From Acidobacteriota bacterium (GTDB taxonomy: Bacteria; Acidobacteriota; Terriglobia; Bryobacterales; Bryobacteraceae): a DNA stretch of 5,239 bases. A program made the translations under genes and the position numbers. The notes below the pieces were generated by a model, which was not told the origin of the DNA, searched no databases, and worked only from the letters and a program-made list of their open reading frames with translations. This document shows, piece after piece, positions 4,599 to 5,239 of this stretch; the first letter of the stretch is position 1; each line of letters begins with the position of its first letter. The DNA lies in the NCBI GenBank assembly GCA_021788955.1, contig JAJYKC010000248.1:1-5239 (forward strand). Direction: 5' to 3'.

Positions 4599-5239
4599 GT
4601 AACCACCTCAAACGCCCCCACCGGCACGCTCACCACCCCATCCGCCACCGCGAGCCCCCGCACCGACCCCTCCACCCCATCGCACAACTCCGCCTCTTTC
4701 ACAGCCCCGTGCAAAAAACGCAGCCGCACCGTCGCCGCCTGACCCGCCGTCTCCCGCAATCGCAATATACTGCCGCTACCATCCTCGGCCCGCTTCCATG
4801 TCTCCAGCACCACGTCCTTCGCATCCGCCTCCAGGAACCCCGTCCCTGCCGCGGGCAGCGGCCGCTCCGGATTCCCCGGCTTATCCTGCGACACGACATG
4901 ATTCACCTCCGCCGGCCGCATGCTCTCCTCGCTCAGCCGCGTCAACGCCGCCGCATCCAGCGCCGCCGCGCTCGTCACCACATACCGGAACGTAAACTCC
5001 CCGCCCTGCGCCGCGCGGTAGTTCGTATGCCAGTAGTTATTCATCGCGTAAGAAAGCATCGTCGCGCTCTTAGGACGAAACTCCGCCGGCCACTCCCCGC
5101 GGTTAATATCTCCGAAGCTCGCCAGCGGCGCATCCACCGGAATCACCCCCACGTGCATCCCATCTCCGCCCGCCTCCATCCAGTCCTGCACCGTGAACCA
5201 TTCCAGGCTCCCGCCCCGCCACACGTCCTTCGCCGGATC
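4583..5239 (-). CDS. GH38 alpha-mannosidase-like protein, C-terminal part (5' end off window)
   Basis: The last 218 codons of a minus-strand gene that enters from the right edge. The frame is open to base 5239 ('DPAKDVWRGGSLEW...'), so the GTG at 5222-5224 is an internal Val and not a start. The sequence matches the C-terminal beta-sandwich region of glycoside hydrolase family 38. It has 'GVIPVDAPLASFGDINRG' and the hallmark 'MNNYWHTNY' (5044 down to 5018) followed by 'GGEFTFRYVVTS'. The final domain contains 'ILRLRETAG' and ends in alternating hydrophobic strands ('FEVVTVRVR'). GH38 enzymes are retaining alpha-mannosidases acting on mannose-containing glycans. The catalytic domain lies outside the window, so activity and specificity cannot be checked. 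It converges on the toxin gene with 71 nt between stops. Its G-rich coding strand keeps the + strand C-rich, as in the GH95 region. Confidence 0.8.
   Translation of the reverse strand, partial: DPAKDVWRGGSLEWFTVQDWMEAGGDGMHVGVIPVDAPLASFGDINRGEWPAEFRPKSATMLSYAMNNYWHTNYRAAQGGEFTFRYVVTSAAALDAAALTRLSEESMRPAEVNHVVSQDKPGNPERPLPAAGTGFLEADAKDVVLETWKRAEDGSGSILRLRETAGQAATVRLRFLHGAVKEAELCDGVEGSVRGLAVADGVVSVPVGAFEVVTVRVR

Overview
The window is GC-rich DNA from a bacterium with a strong preference for C or G at third codon positions. Several features point to Acidobacteriota, possibly Bryobacterales/Solibacter-like: large glycoside hydrolases (GH95 and GH38), a DinB-superfamily gene that appears to be leaderless, and a VapBC module. 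This placement is an inference from gene content and codon style. Other polysaccharide-degrading lineages such as Verrucomicrobiota are not excluded.

Layout. Bases 2-1888 (+) are the C-terminal 628 codons of a GH95 alpha-L-fucosidase that enters from the left edge with its catalytic residues intact. A DinB-like protein follows at 1918-2439 (+), with a promoter-like sequence overlapping the GH95 stop codon. Bases 2440-2623 hold no intact gene. They contain a short peptide trace resembling the N-terminus of gamma-glutamyltransferase, a perfect 7-bp inverted repeat and a TACAAT -10 element. A stand-alone HhH-GPD (endonuclease III/OGG superfamily) DNA glycosylase-like gene is at 2624-3394 (+). 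Bases 3395-3723 show no convincing gene, only a GC-rich hairpin. A complete type II toxin-antitoxin operon follows on +: promoter 3728-3755, VapB-like antitoxin 3802-4053 and PIN-domain VapC-like toxin 4053-4511. At the right edge, on -, the C-terminal 218 codons of a GH38 alpha-mannosidase-like protein run from 5239 down to 4583 and converge on the toxin gene.

How it fits together. The outer genes look like a resident carbohydrate-degradation neighbourhood, with fucose removal by GH95 and mannose removal by GH38. Their + strand is strongly C-rich over G whichever way the gene points. The middle block, about 2540-4515, has balanced or G-leaning composition, more mixed codon use and typical accessory cargo (a DNA glycosylase and a toxin-antitoxin pair). 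It is best read as a roughly 2-kb foreign insertion between resident genes. No integrase, transposase or clear terminal repeats are visible, so the mechanism of arrival is unknown. No CRISPR array, rRNA or tRNA was seen.
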